Of a stretch of DNA of 64,000 nt, positions 25,705 through 35,289 are shown piece after piece. The stretch comes from Rosistilla ulvae (GTDB taxonomy: Bacteria > Planctomycetota > Planctomycetia > Pirellulales > Pirellulaceae): positions 7,007,798 through 7,071,797 of the forward strand of contig NZ_CP036261.1 of NCBI RefSeq assembly GCF_007741475.1. Direction: 5' to 3'. Every line of letters begins with the position of its first letter. Within the stretch, counting starts at the first letter, position 1. Under the pieces are notes generated by a model. The model ran no database searches, had not been told where the DNA came from, and worked only from the letters and a program-made list of their open reading frames with translations. Both the position numbers and the translations under genes were made by a program.

Positions 25705-26670
25705 TTGATGAAAAACACAGTCGCCTATCGATCGTTGATCCAATACGCCGGCCTGCTTGGCGTGCTAGCGTTTCTGATTGTTGTGTTCGCGTTGTCGAGC
25801 GAAAACTTCCTGCAAACCCGCACCTTCATCTCGATCGCCAACCAGATTCCCGACCTAACGCTGGTCGCCGTTGGAATGACGTTGGTCCTGGTCGTCGGTG
25901 GGATCGACCTTTCGGTCGGTTCGATCCTGGCCTTCTCTTCCGCCGTCCTGGGAGCGTTGATGGTCGATTGGCAGTGGTCGCTGTGGGCGTCGATTCCGTT
26001 CTGCATCCTGGCCGGGGCGGCCTGCGGATTGTTTAACGGTTGTGTCTCGGTGCTGGCAAGAATCCCGTCGTTTATCGTCACGCTGGGGATGTTGGAGATC
26101 GCTCGGGGCGGGACCAAGCTGGTTACGCATTCGCAAACCAAATACATCGGATCGGCCGTCGAATCGATCGGTCAGCCGATCGCAGGGCTCTCGCTGTCGC
26201 CCGCCTTCCTGATGGCGATCGCCGCGGTCGTCGGAGGCCAACTGCTGCTGACGCGGACCGTTTTTGGACGCTACTGCGTTGCGATCGGGACCAACGAAGA
26301 AGCGGTTCGAATGTCGGGAGTCCGCCCGGCACCGTATGCGATCGGTGTGTTTGTGATCAGCGGCGTGATGTGTGGAATGGCCGGATTAACCTATGCTTCG
26401 CGATTATCGACAGCCGACCCCAACGCTGCGATCGGCATCGAACTCTCCGCGATCGCCGCTTGCGTGATCGGCGGCACAAGCCTGATGGGCGGCCGGGGCA
26501 ACGTGATCAATTCGTTTTTGGGCGTGTTGATCATCGCCGTCCTACAAACCGGGCTAGCTCAGATCGGCGTCTCCGACCCGATGAAGCAGATCATCACCGG
26601 CAGCGTAATCGTCGTCGCCGTCTTGCTCGACGCACTCCGCAGCCGCTGGGGCAACAGTGCGGCGGGTTGA
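25705..26670 (+). CDS. rbsC: Ribose-type ABC transporter permease (321 aa)
   Basis: Integral membrane permease of the RbsC family with about 8-10 hydrophobic helices. Family motifs include PDLTLVAVGMTLVLVVGGID, LSVGSILAFSSAVLGAL, CGLFNGCVSVLARIPSFIVT and ACVIGGTSLMGGRGNV. A second ATG three bases later is an equal start candidate. It is 63 bases after rbsA and ends the six-gene operon. Together with rbsB and rbsA it would form a complete importer. Confidence 0.93.
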   Translation: MMKNTVAYRSLIQYAGLLGVLAFLIVVFALSSENFLQTRTFISIANQIPDLTLVAVGMTLVLVVGGIDLSVGSILAFSSAVLGALMVDWQWSLWASIPFCILAGAACGLFNGCVSVLARIPSFIVTLGMLEIARGGTKLVTHSQTKYIGSAVESIGQPIAGLSLSPAFLMAIAAVVGGQLLLTRTVFGRYCVAIGTNEEAVRMSGVRPAPYAIGVFVISGVMCGMAGLTYASRLSTADPNAAIGIELSAIAACVIGGTSLMGGRGNVINSFLGVLIIAVLQTGLAQIGVSDPMKQIITGSVIVVAVLLDALRSRWGNSAAG

Positions 26671-26769
26671 TGCCCTCGCGGATTTGAAGGCGCTCATTTT
26701 GAAACGCAGAGGCGCTGAGAACGCTGAGTTCACGTGATGTATGCATAGGCACCATACCGTTCGGTGATA

Positions 26770-28041
26770 TCAAAAGGTGGCGCCGACCCACGCGCCCACG
26801 ACCGTACTGTTCGCAATATCGCCGGTGCCGCCGGGGGTGACGATGTATTGCAATGCTGGCTGGATGTAGGCTGAGGGCAAGATCTGGAATCGATGCCCCA
26901 CTTCGTAGACGATTTCGTGGTCGACAGCTTCACCGATCGAATCGCCATAGTCGTGGCTGAGATCACCACAGGTTGCAAAGAACATCGTGTGGTCGTCGGG
27001 GCGACTGGAGAACATTCCCTTGCCGTTGATGCCGAAACTGATTTGCAGCGGCGTCAACGCGACCTCATCCTGTTCGGAATTGGCAGCGAAACCAAAAACT
27101 GTCAGATTGGGAAACACCTCGACCGCGAGATGCGCATAGACCCGCAGCACGTAGTCGGTGGTTCCCACGCCGTCGTGGTTGTCGAATTCGAAAAAGGAGT
27201 TGACCGCTCCGACAAAAAGATGCGTTGGACGTTCGCAAATCGTCGACGTCCAGTCGTATTGCATCAGGATCGAAACGCCATCGTCGCTGCGGATGCTGAA
27301 GTCGAGCCCATGTTTGGTGAAATCGAACATGCCGTCGCCGATCTGATAGGCGCCGACTTGGAATTGATGTTTGTCGTCGGGCGTGTATTTGACGCGGCCA
27401 CCCCAAACAGGAAACGGAAACGACGTGACCGTGCTTTCCAGAAGCGTGGCGCGAATAGGGCCGTTGATCGCTGTGCTAAGCGAATATCGGTAGAGACCAT
27501 CGTTCAAGAAATCGGTGTCTGCGGAGACGCGACCTGCTTTGATCGCCCAGTTGTCGCATACCTCTCTCTCGAGCCAAAGCTGGTACAGGAACAGGACCTG
27601 CCCTCCGAAGATACACATCGGGTCGTAGATTCCGCCGACCGACGGGCTGATGCTGTCGCCGTGCCGCTGGACCGTGGAGATCTTCAACGTCGTGCGGTTC
27701 CATCCCAGCAGGGTATCCAGATCGAGATCGGCACCCGCGTAAACCTGCCCGGTAAAGTCCTGGTCCGCTTCGATTCCATCGTCAACATTCGCCGCAGTGA
27801 TCGAATCGTAATAGAGAAACGGAGTGATACCGGAATCTTGCAGGCAAGGACGGATGCCGCACCAGTCCCCCAAAAAGTATTCCCGTGCACAGATGTCTTT
27901 TCCCGCCGGATCGACACAACAATGCGCCGCATCGTCACAGAAGGCCCGCCTCTCATCAGCCCTGACCGAGAGGATTCCTGCTACCGAAACGATGCAGGCG
28001 ATGACGATCGCGGCATGACTCTTTGCAAGAGAATGCATCAT
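26770..28041 (-). CDS. OprB-like carbohydrate porin (423 aa)
   Basis: Outer-membrane porin-like protein. The signal peptide spans about residues 1-29 (IACIVSVAGILSVRA). The OprB-type start of the barrel is seen as FLGDWCGIRPCLQDSGITPF; later parts have alternating beta-strand character, and the protein ends in an aromatic residue (VGAWVGATF), as porins do. Cysteine pairs near the N-terminus (FCDDAAHCC) are unusual and may form disulfides. ATG at 28041 was chosen because it directly begins a good signal peptide; an in-frame ATG at 28128 is possible. Convergent with the ribose operon, so it may admit nucleosides or sugars. Confidence 0.75.
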   Translation of the reverse strand: MMHSLAKSHAAIVIACIVSVAGILSVRADERRAFCDDAAHCCVDPAGKDICAREYFLGDWCGIRPCLQDSGITPFLYYDSITAANVDDGIEADQDFTGQVYAGADLDLDTLLGWNRTTLKISTVQRHGDSISPSVGGIYDPMCIFGGQVLFLYQLWLEREVCDNWAIKAGRVSADTDFLNDGLYRYSLSTAINGPIRATLLESTVTSFPFPVWGGRVKYTPDDKHQFQVGAYQIGDGMFDFTKHGLDFSIRSDDGVSILMQYDWTSTICERPTHLFVGAVNSFFEFDNHDGVGTTDYVLRVYAHLAVEVFPNLTVFGFAANSEQDEVALTPLQISFGINGKGMFSSRPDDHTMFFATCGDLSHDYGDSIGEAVDHEIVYEVGHRFQILPSAYIQPALQYIVTPGGTGDIANSTVVGAWVGATF

Positions 28042-28678
28042 TTGTTGCAGCGGATTGAGGATTTGACGTGAGTTTGTTCTCGTTCGCTTCACACCTTGCT
28101 TATCTATCGGTTTACGTTTGCTCCCCATCGAGCGTCCGGCCGATTTTAATGATTGTGACACTCCGCGAGGGCAATCGAGGTGCGACCCCGTTGGGGGCGG
28201 TGATTTGATGGTCGTTGGGATTCCGGTGGTGTTCGCTACGCTCAAACCACCGGCTACCTCCTGGGGCCGCTCCGCGGTCCATGGGCTGTTGGGACGTTGG
28301 TGCGGCCCGTGGAATGCTCGTGCGGTTGCGTCCGATGCGACGATCCCGAAGGGATGCAAGAAGGTAGCCGGAGGTCGTCGCGCAGCGGCGCACCTCCGGA
28401 ATGCTGCGTCAGAAACGCGTGGTGATCCCGGAGGGATCGCAGATCGAGGTGCGACCCCGTTGTGGGCGGTGATTTTGATGGCATCGGTTTTCCGGTGGTG
28501 TTCGCTACTCTCAAACCACCGGCTACCTTCTGGGGCCGCTCCGCGGTCCATTTGTCGCCGATACGTTGTGGATTTCCGGTGGTGTTCGCTGCGCTCAAAC
28601 CACCGGCTACCGTCTATGATCCCCGCCGGGATCGGTTCTCCGGCCTGGGTATGGCGATTTGCAGGGGCTCTAAATCGT
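28042..28678. repeat. Three direct repeats of a CCGGTGGT...ACCACCGG element
   Basis: The 637-base space between the porin and the third nucleoside hydrolase contains three copies of a block starting TTCCGGTGGTGTTCGCTACG and continuing into CTCAAACCACCGGCTACC, near 28228, 28489 and 28573. The first two continue with GGGGCCGCTCCGCGGTCCAT. Within each block CCGGTGGT and ACCACCGG form a palindrome. A second pair, GAGGTGCGACCCCGTTG, occurs near 28179 and 28447. No gene is supported; open frames here are repeat-driven. Confidence 0.85.
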
Positions 28679-29716
28679 TTAGCGCAGCGGGGGTTGGCTG
28701 ACGAGGCCGCGTTGGGCTTCGATGACGCGGATCCGCTGTTTCGGCGAGAGTGTCATGTAGCGATCGCGGCCGGTTTCCGAGGGTTCAAATCGCGTGAAGC
28801 CGTCGTCTTCCACGACCACGCGACCGCGAGGGGATAGGCCGAAGAAGTTGTCGTCGGGACGGACTGCATACAAAACGCTCGTCAGATCCCAACTGGGACG
28901 ATCGTGATTCGGCCCGCAGTACATCAGGTAGGCTTCTTTGACGATGTGATGCTTGCGGTATTCGAACTCCCGCGCGATGCTCTCCCGCGGGAACGCGGTG
29001 GCGACGCCGATCGGATAGCCGCTCCAGATCGCCGGCACATCGTCGGGCCATCCATCGACAAACCGCTGCATCGCGCCGATCCCATTGCGGACGTTTGCCT
29101 CCAGAAAATGTTTGTTCCCGTTGACCGGCACAAATGCGCCTGCCATCAACGAGACCAAGCGGACCTTCTTGCGAACCAATTCGGCTCCCGTCAGCGGGCT
29201 GATTGCGTCAGCTGGCGATTCGATCAGATCGGCGAGATTCGACGCCAGGCCGACTTGGACCAATGTGATCGAGCTGTCTTCGGCGGCAGCCAACGTGCGG
29301 CGCAACACCTCGACAGCGGTCGGAGCGTCGTCGCTGGAGAGGAGATCGTGGGGATAGCGAAATTTACCGCCATCGCGTTTCTCGACCAACGACAGGTACT
29401 TACTGTCCCGCTTTTGAGCGTCGCGCGTCGCGCCGATCGGAATGTCGGGACGGCCATAAAACGTATTGACCGCGTCGACGAAGGGAGCTGCCAGCGGGTT
29501 GATCTTCGAAACGGTGACCGCTTCGATGACACATTCGCCTCGATCGGCCAACGTGTGCAGCATCGCCAATGCCAACACGTCGTCGACGTCGCCGGTGATG
29601 TCGGTGTCGAAGATGACACGGACGGGACGCTTGAACGATTCTTCGGGTTGATCGGCTTGTGCGGCGGGAAGTGCTGCAACAACGATGCAGAGGGTCAGGA
29701 GAGAGCGGAGGTTCAT
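28679..29716 (-). CDS. Exported nucleoside hydrolase, copy 3 (345 aa)
   Basis: Third nucleoside hydrolase of the region, more diverged than the tandem pair at 20-22 kb. Signal peptide at about residues 1-21 (VVAALPAAQAD). The active-site motif is FDTDITGDVDDVLALAM, with TG in place of GN but all Asp residues kept. HDRPSWDLTSVLYAVRPDDN is the C-terminal family motif. It is on the minus strand, separated from the operon by the porin and repeats, so it has its own promoter. It may serve a different nucleoside. Confidence 0.9.
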   Translation of the reverse strand: MNLRSLLTLCIVVAALPAAQADQPEESFKRPVRVIFDTDITGDVDDVLALAMLHTLADRGECVIEAVTVSKINPLAAPFVDAVNTFYGRPDIPIGATRDAQKRDSKYLSLVEKRDGGKFRYPHDLLSSDDAPTAVEVLRRTLAAAEDSSITLVQVGLASNLADLIESPADAISPLTGAELVRKKVRLVSLMAGAFVPVNGNKHFLEANVRNGIGAMQRFVDGWPDDVPAIWSGYPIGVATAFPRESIAREFEYRKHHIVKEAYLMYCGPNHDRPSWDLTSVLYAVRPDDNFFGLSPRGRVVVEDDGFTRFEPSETGRDRYMTLSPKQRIRVIEAQRGLVSQPPLR

Positions 29717-29788
29717 GGAGGCAGCTCGCAGGTCAAGTCGGTTGGGGGCCGGAAAACGATCTCCGGCGAGACCGTTCCAGCCGCCATT

Positions 29789-32446
29789 CTACTTGCTGGG
29801 CGAGAGTTCGGGGGTGTCTTCGCCCGCGCGAATTTTCTGCTGCCACTGCTGCAGCATCTGCAGCGCGTCGATCGGTGTCATCGCATCGATCTGCAAATTG
29901 CGAAGCTCATCGACAAGCGGATGATCGACGTACCCAAACAACGTCATCTGCATCGCACTGCCACTTTTGCGACCGTCCGGCGGCGCGATCGTCGGTCGGT
30001 CGAAGGCGTCGCGGTGATCCGATTCCAATTGAGCCAAAACGTCTTTGGCTCGTTCGTTCACCGATTGCGGAACGCCAGCCAAACGGGCGACGTGAATTCC
30101 GTAACTCTTGTCCGCACCGCCGCGAACGATGCGATGCAGGAAGACAACTTTATCGCCCCATTCGCGGACCGAGACGTTCAGATTCTCGACGCCCGGTAGC
30201 ATATCGGACAACTGAGTCAGTTCGTGATAGTGGGTGGCGAAAAGCGTTCGGCAACCGATCTGATCGTGCAGGTGTTCGGTGATCGCCCATGCCAACGAGA
30301 GGCCATCGTAGGTGCTGGTGCCGCGGCCGATCTCGTCGAGGATCACCAGGCTGCGAGGCGTGGCAGTGTTGAGGATCCGCGCCGTCTCGACCATCTCCAC
30401 CATAAACGTACTCTGCCCGCGACTCAGTTCATCGCTGGCGCCGACGCGAGCGAAGATCCGGTCGGCGATGCCGATCGTTGCACATTTGGCCGGCACAAAC
30501 GAACCGACTTGAGCCATCAACGTCAGCAGCGCGACCTGCCGGATATAGGTACTCTTACCCGCCATGTTCGGGCCGGTGATCAATAGCACCATCCCGTCTT
30601 CAGGGGACGACTTGATATCGTTGGGAACAAATTCACCCTGCGGCAACGTGGCGTCCAAGACCGGGTGCCGCCCCTCTTCGACATCCATCACCGGTTCGTC
30701 GGTCAATTTAGGACGAACATAGTTCCGCTTCGCCGCCAATTCGGCCAGCGAAGCCAAGACGTCGAGATCGGCGATCGCCGCCGAAACGACTTGCAAGATC
30801 TGCAAGTGCTGATGCACATCGGCTCGCAATTGGTCGAACAGATTCAATTCGCGGATCTGGGCCTGGTCGTCGGCGGCCAGCACCTTCTCTTCGTATTCTT
30901 TCAGTTCTGGCGTGATGAACCGCTCCGCATTTTTCAGCGTCTGCTTGCGGATAAACGTCTCGGGAACCTTGTCGCGGTGGGCGTTGGAGACTTCCAAGTA
31001 GTAACCAAACACCTTGTTGAACCCGACCTTCAGATTCTGGATGCCGGTCTGTTCCATCTGCTCGGCTTGGTAGGTCGCGATCCAACGCTTACCTCCCTTG
31101 GCCAGTTCCCGCAGGGCGTCGAGATCGGGATCGAAGCCTTCGCGGATGAAGCCGCCATCTTTTGTCGACATCGGACAATCGTCGGCCAAGGCGGCTTCCA
31201 GACGCGACCGCAGCTCGGGGCAGAGATGCAGGTTCTGTTCGAGCGTTTGAAGCAGTCCACTTTTGCGGCCCGTTAGTTTCGCTTTCAGCGGCGGCAGCAT
31301 GGCGAGCGTTTTGCCGACGTATTGTAGGTCGCGTGGGTTCGTCCGCCCGGTGGCGATTCGGCCCAACAGTCGAGCGAGATCGTAGACCCCTTTGAGAGTG
31401 GAGCGGATGTTTTCGCGAAGCGCTTCGCTCTCGCGAAACTCCGCAACCGCATCGAACCGCCGCTCGATCGCTTCGATGTCGATCAGCGGCGCCGCAATCC
31501 AAGCGCCCAGCTGGCGAGCGCCCATCGGAGTCAAGGTTTGGTCGATCACATCCAACAGCGAACCGGTGCGCGATCCCGAACGCAAGGTCCGCGTGATCTC
31601 GAGGCTGCGTCGGGTCGCGGCATCGATCTGGACCGAGGGGCTGTTGTGGTGAGCGATCAAGGTGTCGAAGTGATCCAGCCCGCCCGATTGCGTTTCGCTG
31701 AGGTAGGCGAAGACGGCGCCGGCGGCTTGGATCGCGGGGCGGTGTTCATCGTTGAAACCGAAGCCCTCGAGAGAGCGGACGCCAAACTGGCGGCACAGCA
31801 GCTGCATCGATTCATCGAAGGCGAAGGTCCAAGCGGGACGATTGGTCACCGACCAGTTGGCAGTCGAGTCCAACGAAGTGCGGACGTCGTCTTCGCGGAT
31901 CAAAACTTCGGCCGGGCCGATGCGAGCCAGTTCGTCCTCCAAACGCTCGGCCGGGAAGAGCCCCGCTTCGAAGCGACCGCTGGAGAGTTCAGCCCAGGCG
32001 ATGCCGACGACCTCGGGTGCACCGGCGGCCGCTTTTCGCTTCGATTCCGCCGGCGGCTTGTAGACAGCGACCAAGTAGTTGGCTTCGCGAGGGTCCAACA
32101 ATTGGTCGTCGGTCAGCGTCCCGGCGGAGACGACGCGCGTGACCTCGCGGCGGACCAAGCCCTTGGCTTCTTTTGGGTCTTCGACCTGTTCGCAGACCGC
32201 GGCGCGGAAGCCGGCGGAGATCAGTTTCCGCAGGTAGGCGTCCAGCTGGTGATAGGGAAATCCAGCCATCGCCGTCGGGTTGGCTGAGTCCTTGTCGCGG
32301 CTTGTCAACGTCAGCCCCAGAACCTTGGCCGCCTGCTTGGCGTCCTCGGCAAAAAGCTCGTAGAAATCGCCCATGCGGAACAGCAGCATCGCGTCGCCGC
32401 ACGCCTGTTTCGCCTCTTCGTATTGTCGCATCATCGGTGTTGTCAT
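29789..32446 (-). CDS. mutS: DNA mismatch repair protein MutS (885 aa)
   Basis: Complete MutS. The mismatch-binding N-terminus is intact (MTTPMMRQYEEAK and LLFRMGDFYELFAEDA, which contains the Phe-x-Glu-type motif near YELF). The connector, core and clamp domains follow, and the C-terminal ATPase has Walker A LLITGPNMAGKSTYIRQ, then ATPRSLVILDEIGRGTSTYDG and FATHYHELTQLSDML. It recognises replication mismatches as a dimer in the cytoplasm. The length agrees with bacterial MutS (850-900 aa). No mutL is adjacent. Confidence 0.97.
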   Translation of the reverse strand: MTTPMMRQYEEAKQACGDAMLLFRMGDFYELFAEDAKQAAKVLGLTLTSRDKDSANPTAMAGFPYHQLDAYLRKLISAGFRAAVCEQVEDPKEAKGLVRREVTRVVSAGTLTDDQLLDPREANYLVAVYKPPAESKRKAAAGAPEVVGIAWAELSSGRFEAGLFPAERLEDELARIGPAEVLIREDDVRTSLDSTANWSVTNRPAWTFAFDESMQLLCRQFGVRSLEGFGFNDEHRPAIQAAGAVFAYLSETQSGGLDHFDTLIAHHNSPSVQIDAATRRSLEITRTLRSGSRTGSLLDVIDQTLTPMGARQLGAWIAAPLIDIEAIERRFDAVAEFRESEALRENIRSTLKGVYDLARLLGRIATGRTNPRDLQYVGKTLAMLPPLKAKLTGRKSGLLQTLEQNLHLCPELRSRLEAALADDCPMSTKDGGFIREGFDPDLDALRELAKGGKRWIATYQAEQMEQTGIQNLKVGFNKVFGYYLEVSNAHRDKVPETFIRKQTLKNAERFITPELKEYEEKVLAADDQAQIRELNLFDQLRADVHQHLQILQVVSAAIADLDVLASLAELAAKRNYVRPKLTDEPVMDVEEGRHPVLDATLPQGEFVPNDIKSSPEDGMVLLITGPNMAGKSTYIRQVALLTLMAQVGSFVPAKCATIGIADRIFARVGASDELSRGQSTFMVEMVETARILNTATPRSLVILDEIGRGTSTYDGLSLAWAITEHLHDQIGCRTLFATHYHELTQLSDMLPGVENLNVSVREWGDKVVFLHRIVRGGADKSYGIHVARLAGVPQSVNERAKDVLAQLESDHRDAFDRPTIAPPDGRKSGSAMQMTLFGYVDHPLVDELRNLQIDAMTPIDALQMLQQWQQKIRAGEDTPELSPSK

Positions 32447-32552
32447 AGCCGCCTAATCTATCAGGCTCAGCCAACACTCAACAGAGCCTCACCGCTTTGC
32501 CGCGATGAAACCGCTGCGGCGACAAGCTGCCTGATCGGCAAGCTCGCCAAAC

Positions 32553-32930
32553 TCAACGCAGCCCCTTTTCGGGATCGATATCGGAAAAGCTGGCCGCTTG
32601 GATTTCGGGCAGTTTTTTGACGAGATAGCGATGCGTCTGGTAGGCGTCCAACATCGCCAGGATCACGATCAGAAAGACGACAAGCGGGACCGCCGCCCAG
32701 ATCAAAAAGAAGGCGCTCCCCTGGCCGATCACCCCCGCGGCGATACTCAGCGAACCGATGATCCCCAGCAGCAGATGGACCAGCCGTCGGCGGCGGGTGC
32801 GAATGCTGTAGTACCGCGTGTCGAGTTCGCTTGGGGGTTCCCCGCCGGGATCGCCCTGTGGAGTCCGCCACTGGAGCAGGATCGCGGCCAACAGCACCAA
32901 CGCGCCGAGGATTAAGCTGGAGACATCCAT
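32553..32930 (-). CDS. Small inner-membrane protein (125 aa)
   Basis: Three hydrophobic helices are visible: about residues 4-20 (LILGALVLLAAILLQW), 52-70 (LLLGIIGSLSIAAGVIG) and 73-93 (FFLIWAAVPLVVFLIVILAM). A polar loop with TRYYSIRTRRRRLVH lies between the first two, and the C-terminus is charged. No domain is recognised. It lies upstream of mutS on the same strand with a 106-base gap. Its homologues appear in planctomycetes as hypothetical proteins, to my memory. Confidence 0.65.
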   Translation of the reverse strand: MDVSSLILGALVLLAAILLQWRTPQGDPGGEPPSELDTRYYSIRTRRRRLVHLLLGIIGSLSIAAGVIGQGSAFFLIWAAVPLVVFLIVILAMLDAYQTHRYLVKKLPEIQAASFSDIDPEKGLR

Positions 32931-33012
32931 CGTCTTGAACCTTACTGTCGCGAGGTGAGTTGAAGTGATCGGTCGCCGGAGCGAGACGAAGCAGCAAGCA
33001 CGGAGTTTTCTA

Positions 33013-33079
33013 GTTTAACCGCGAGCCCATCGCCCCGCGTTTTTCAGGGCCGCGCGGCCCGATGGGCTCGCGGTTAAAC
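33013..33079. repeat. Perfect 20-bp palindromic element (GTTTAACCGCG family)
   Basis: GTTTAACCGCGAGCCCATCG at 33013-33032 is exactly complementary to 33060-33079, around a 27-base loop that itself contains GGCCGCGCGGCC. It lies between the small membrane protein and the Dus gene, where it could act as a transcription stop for one or both sides. A half copy is at 19730. Confidence 0.9.
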
Positions 33080-33100
33080 GAAAAAACACAAGCGACCAGC

Positions 33101-34180
33101 TTAACATTCCTGCTGCGTCGCGTGGACGGTCGAAGGAGGATATCGTCCGGGTCGATCCTGTTGATAATACTGGTCGAGCACGGCGACAAATTCCTCAGCC
33201 GACTTGAGCCGCGAGAACGCGACTTTCAGTGCGTCGAATTCGGGGTGGCTGGCGGAATATTTGATGGCGAACTTCCGCATCAGCATCGGCGCCCGATCGC
33301 CATACATCTGCTGCATCAGATCGTAATGCGATTCCATCACCGCTCGCTGCTCAAGAACGGTTGGCGGGGCGGGCAGTTCGAGCCCTTGCGACAAGGCTCT
33401 GGCCTGAGCAAAGATCCACGGATTACCGATCGCACCGCGAGCGACCGTGACGCCGTCGATCCCCGTTTCACGCATCATCCGCAGGCAATCGTCCGCGGTA
33501 AACAGATCGCCACTGCCGAGAATCGTGCGGTCGCCAACGTGCTGCTTAACCTCTTTCAAGAAGCTCCAGCGACTCGGGCCCTTGTAACGCTGTTCCACCG
33601 TCCGGCCGTGGACGGTGACCGCGGCGACACCAGCGTCAAAAGCACCATCGATGATCGTGAAGAAGTTATCGCGACTCTGTTCGCTGTCGTCGATGCCGCG
33701 TCGCATCTTGACGGTGATCGGGATCGGGTCGGGGACGATATCGCGCGTCCTGCGAACGATCTCAAGCGCTACCTCGGGCTGCGACAGATGAAAGCCGCCG
33801 CGGCAGCGACCCAGCACCTTCTTGACGGGACACCCGAAGTTGATATCGATCACGTCGAAGCCAGCTTCGACCAACCGCAGCGCTCCGGCGGCAAACTGCT
33901 CCGGTTCGGCTCCCATCAACTGGCCGCCGACCGGATGCTCTTCATCGCTGATGTGCAGGAAGTGCCGCGTCTTATTGCGTTGTTTGACGGCCAATAGGAA
34001 CTGGTCGAGCATGACTTCGCACAACGTGTACGAGGCCCCGGCGCGACGCGCGATCACGCGCATCGGCCAGTCGCTGTATCCCGACAGAGCCGCTTGGACG
34101 ACCGGAAAACCGATCTCGACGGGACCGAGGGAGAGTGGCGGAAGGTGGGGAGTTTCCGTTAGTAAAGCGGAATCGTTCAA
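33101..34180 (-). CDS. dus: tRNA-dihydrouridine synthase (359 aa)
   Basis: FMN-dependent enzyme that reduces uridine in tRNA D-loops. TIM-barrel motifs seen: VVQAALSGYSDWPMRVIARR, FDVIDINFGCPVKKV with the catalytic Cys, VKMRRGIDD, VAAVTVHGRT and GSGDLFTADDCLRMMRETG, and DGVTVARGAIGNPWIFAQ. The segment after GCPVKKV (LGRCRGGFHLSQ) is unusual for the family. Its start overlaps the stop of the upstream PDZ gene by 4 bases, suggesting co-translation with it. Which U is modified (DusA/B/C type) is not clear; the layout is closest to DusB. Confidence 0.88.
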   Translation of the reverse strand: MNDSALLTETPHLPPLSLGPVEIGFPVVQAALSGYSDWPMRVIARRAGASYTLCEVMLDQFLLAVKQRNKTRHFLHISDEEHPVGGQLMGAEPEQFAAGALRLVEAGFDVIDINFGCPVKKVLGRCRGGFHLSQPEVALEIVRRTRDIVPDPIPITVKMRRGIDDSEQSRDNFFTIIDGAFDAGVAAVTVHGRTVEQRYKGPSRWSFLKEVKQHVGDRTILGSGDLFTADDCLRMMRETGIDGVTVARGAIGNPWIFAQARALSQGLELPAPPTVLEQRAVMESHYDLMQQMYGDRAPMLMRKFAIKYSASHPEFDALKVAFSRLKSAEEFVAVLDQYYQQDRPGRYPPSTVHATQQEC

Positions 34181-35289
34181 TCGAAATCACCTGGGTTGGG
34201 TTGGATGCGATCGAGCTTGCGTCGCAATTCGTTAAGTTCGCGGCGCAATTCGTCGATCTGCGACGGCGCGGCGTTTTCTTCGTCTAGTGGTTCGAAGCCT
34301 CGCGGAGCTTTCGGCTGTTTCAACGACGGAGGATCGATGCTCCGCCGTCGTTGGCCATCGAGGTCGATGTGGATGCCGCCGAAACGGAAGCTCTTGCCGG
34401 TTCGTGGAGCGCCGACCAGTTCCGCGATCGTTGCCCGCAACTCTTGCGGCAGTTGGTCGAGGTGCTTGGCATCGGTCTTATATTGTTCACCATCGAGTTC
34501 GACAAAGATCTCCGCGGGATCGTCGCCACGCCGATCGATCGTGATCTTCAACTGGCGGTCCATCAACGGTTGATTCTGGCCGAGGTTATCGTTCAGCAGT
34601 TGATCGGCCAACCCGCCGAGATCGCGGAGCGTCCGCCCGTCGAGACTTTGGCCAAATTCATTCATCAATTGACGGATCAGATCACCGGTGATCAGCGGAT
34701 CGCGATCGCCCGGTGCGGAGTCCTCGAATTCGTCCAAGTCCATCAGTTCGATCGGCTCTTCGGCGACCATCACCGGCTTTACTTCCGCGGTCCGACGCCC
34801 CTTTTCGCCTTCGAGCGTCAACGAGATCGTTTCGCCATCGATCTTTGCCACGGCGGCCATAAGATCCGCAATCGTGGCCACCTCGGTTTCGCCGACGCGA
34901 ACGATCACATCTCCCGATTTAACCCCTGCTGTTTCCGCGGGGCCATCCTGTTCGACGCTTGCGACGTAGACACCTCGGTCGGTGCGCAGGTGTTTGGCCA
35001 ATTGAGGCGTCAAATCCTCGACAACCAATCCCAGCCGGGGCCTTTTTTCAGGCCTAAGATCGTTCAACAGCGTCTCGTCGACCGAAAGCTTCGGTGCTTT
35101 GAGTTGCGGAGTGGGAATCGCTGCAGGGACGTCGTTTTCTTGAGCTGTCGCAACGGGCGAAATCACCAACAGCATCAGCGCGCAAGTCAGTCGCCGTGGA
35201 CGCGAAGAGAGCTTGTTTGCCCGCCAGACCGAGCGTTTTGGTTGCTGCTGAGGTTTGCTGGCCTGTTGACCAAAGAAAGAGCATTTCAT
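34177..35289 (-). CDS. Exported PDZ-domain protein (370 aa)
   Basis: ATG at 35289 was chosen since GGAG lies ~9 bases upstream; an upstream in-frame start at 35328 is less likely. Residues about 1-50 form a long basic leader with a hydrophobic stretch (LTCALMLLVISPVATAQE). One PDZ domain follows (RLGLVVEDLTPQLAKHL, GVYVASVEQDGPAETAGVKS, GDVIVRVGETEV), then an acidic region (LMDLDEFEDSAPGDRDP) and a C-terminal coiled coil (IDELRRELNELRRKLDRI). No protease domain is present, so it is likely a scaffold or sensor in the periplasm. It is coupled to dus by a 4-base overlap. Confidence 0.75.
   Translation of the reverse strand: MKCSFFGQQASKPQQQPKRSVWRANKLSSRPRRLTCALMLLVISPVATAQENDVPAAIPTPQLKAPKLSVDETLLNDLRPEKRPRLGLVVEDLTPQLAKHLRTDRGVYVASVEQDGPAETAGVKSGDVIVRVGETEVATIADLMAAVAKIDGETISLTLEGEKGRRTAEVKPVMVAEEPIELMDLDEFEDSAPGDRDPLITGDLIRQLMNEFGQSLDGRTLRDLGGLADQLLNDNLGQNQPLMDRQLKITIDRRGDDPAEIFVELDGEQYKTDAKHLDQLPQELRATIAELVGAPRTGKSFRFGGIHIDLDGQRRRSIDPPSLKQPKAPRGFEPLDEENAAPSQIDELRRELNELRRKLDRIQPNPGDFD

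Noticed and set aside
26594-28551. Extension of the porin gene upstream to 28551
   Set aside because: The extra residues derive from the CCGGTGGT repeats and give no signal peptide; the ATG at 28041 starts a normal one.
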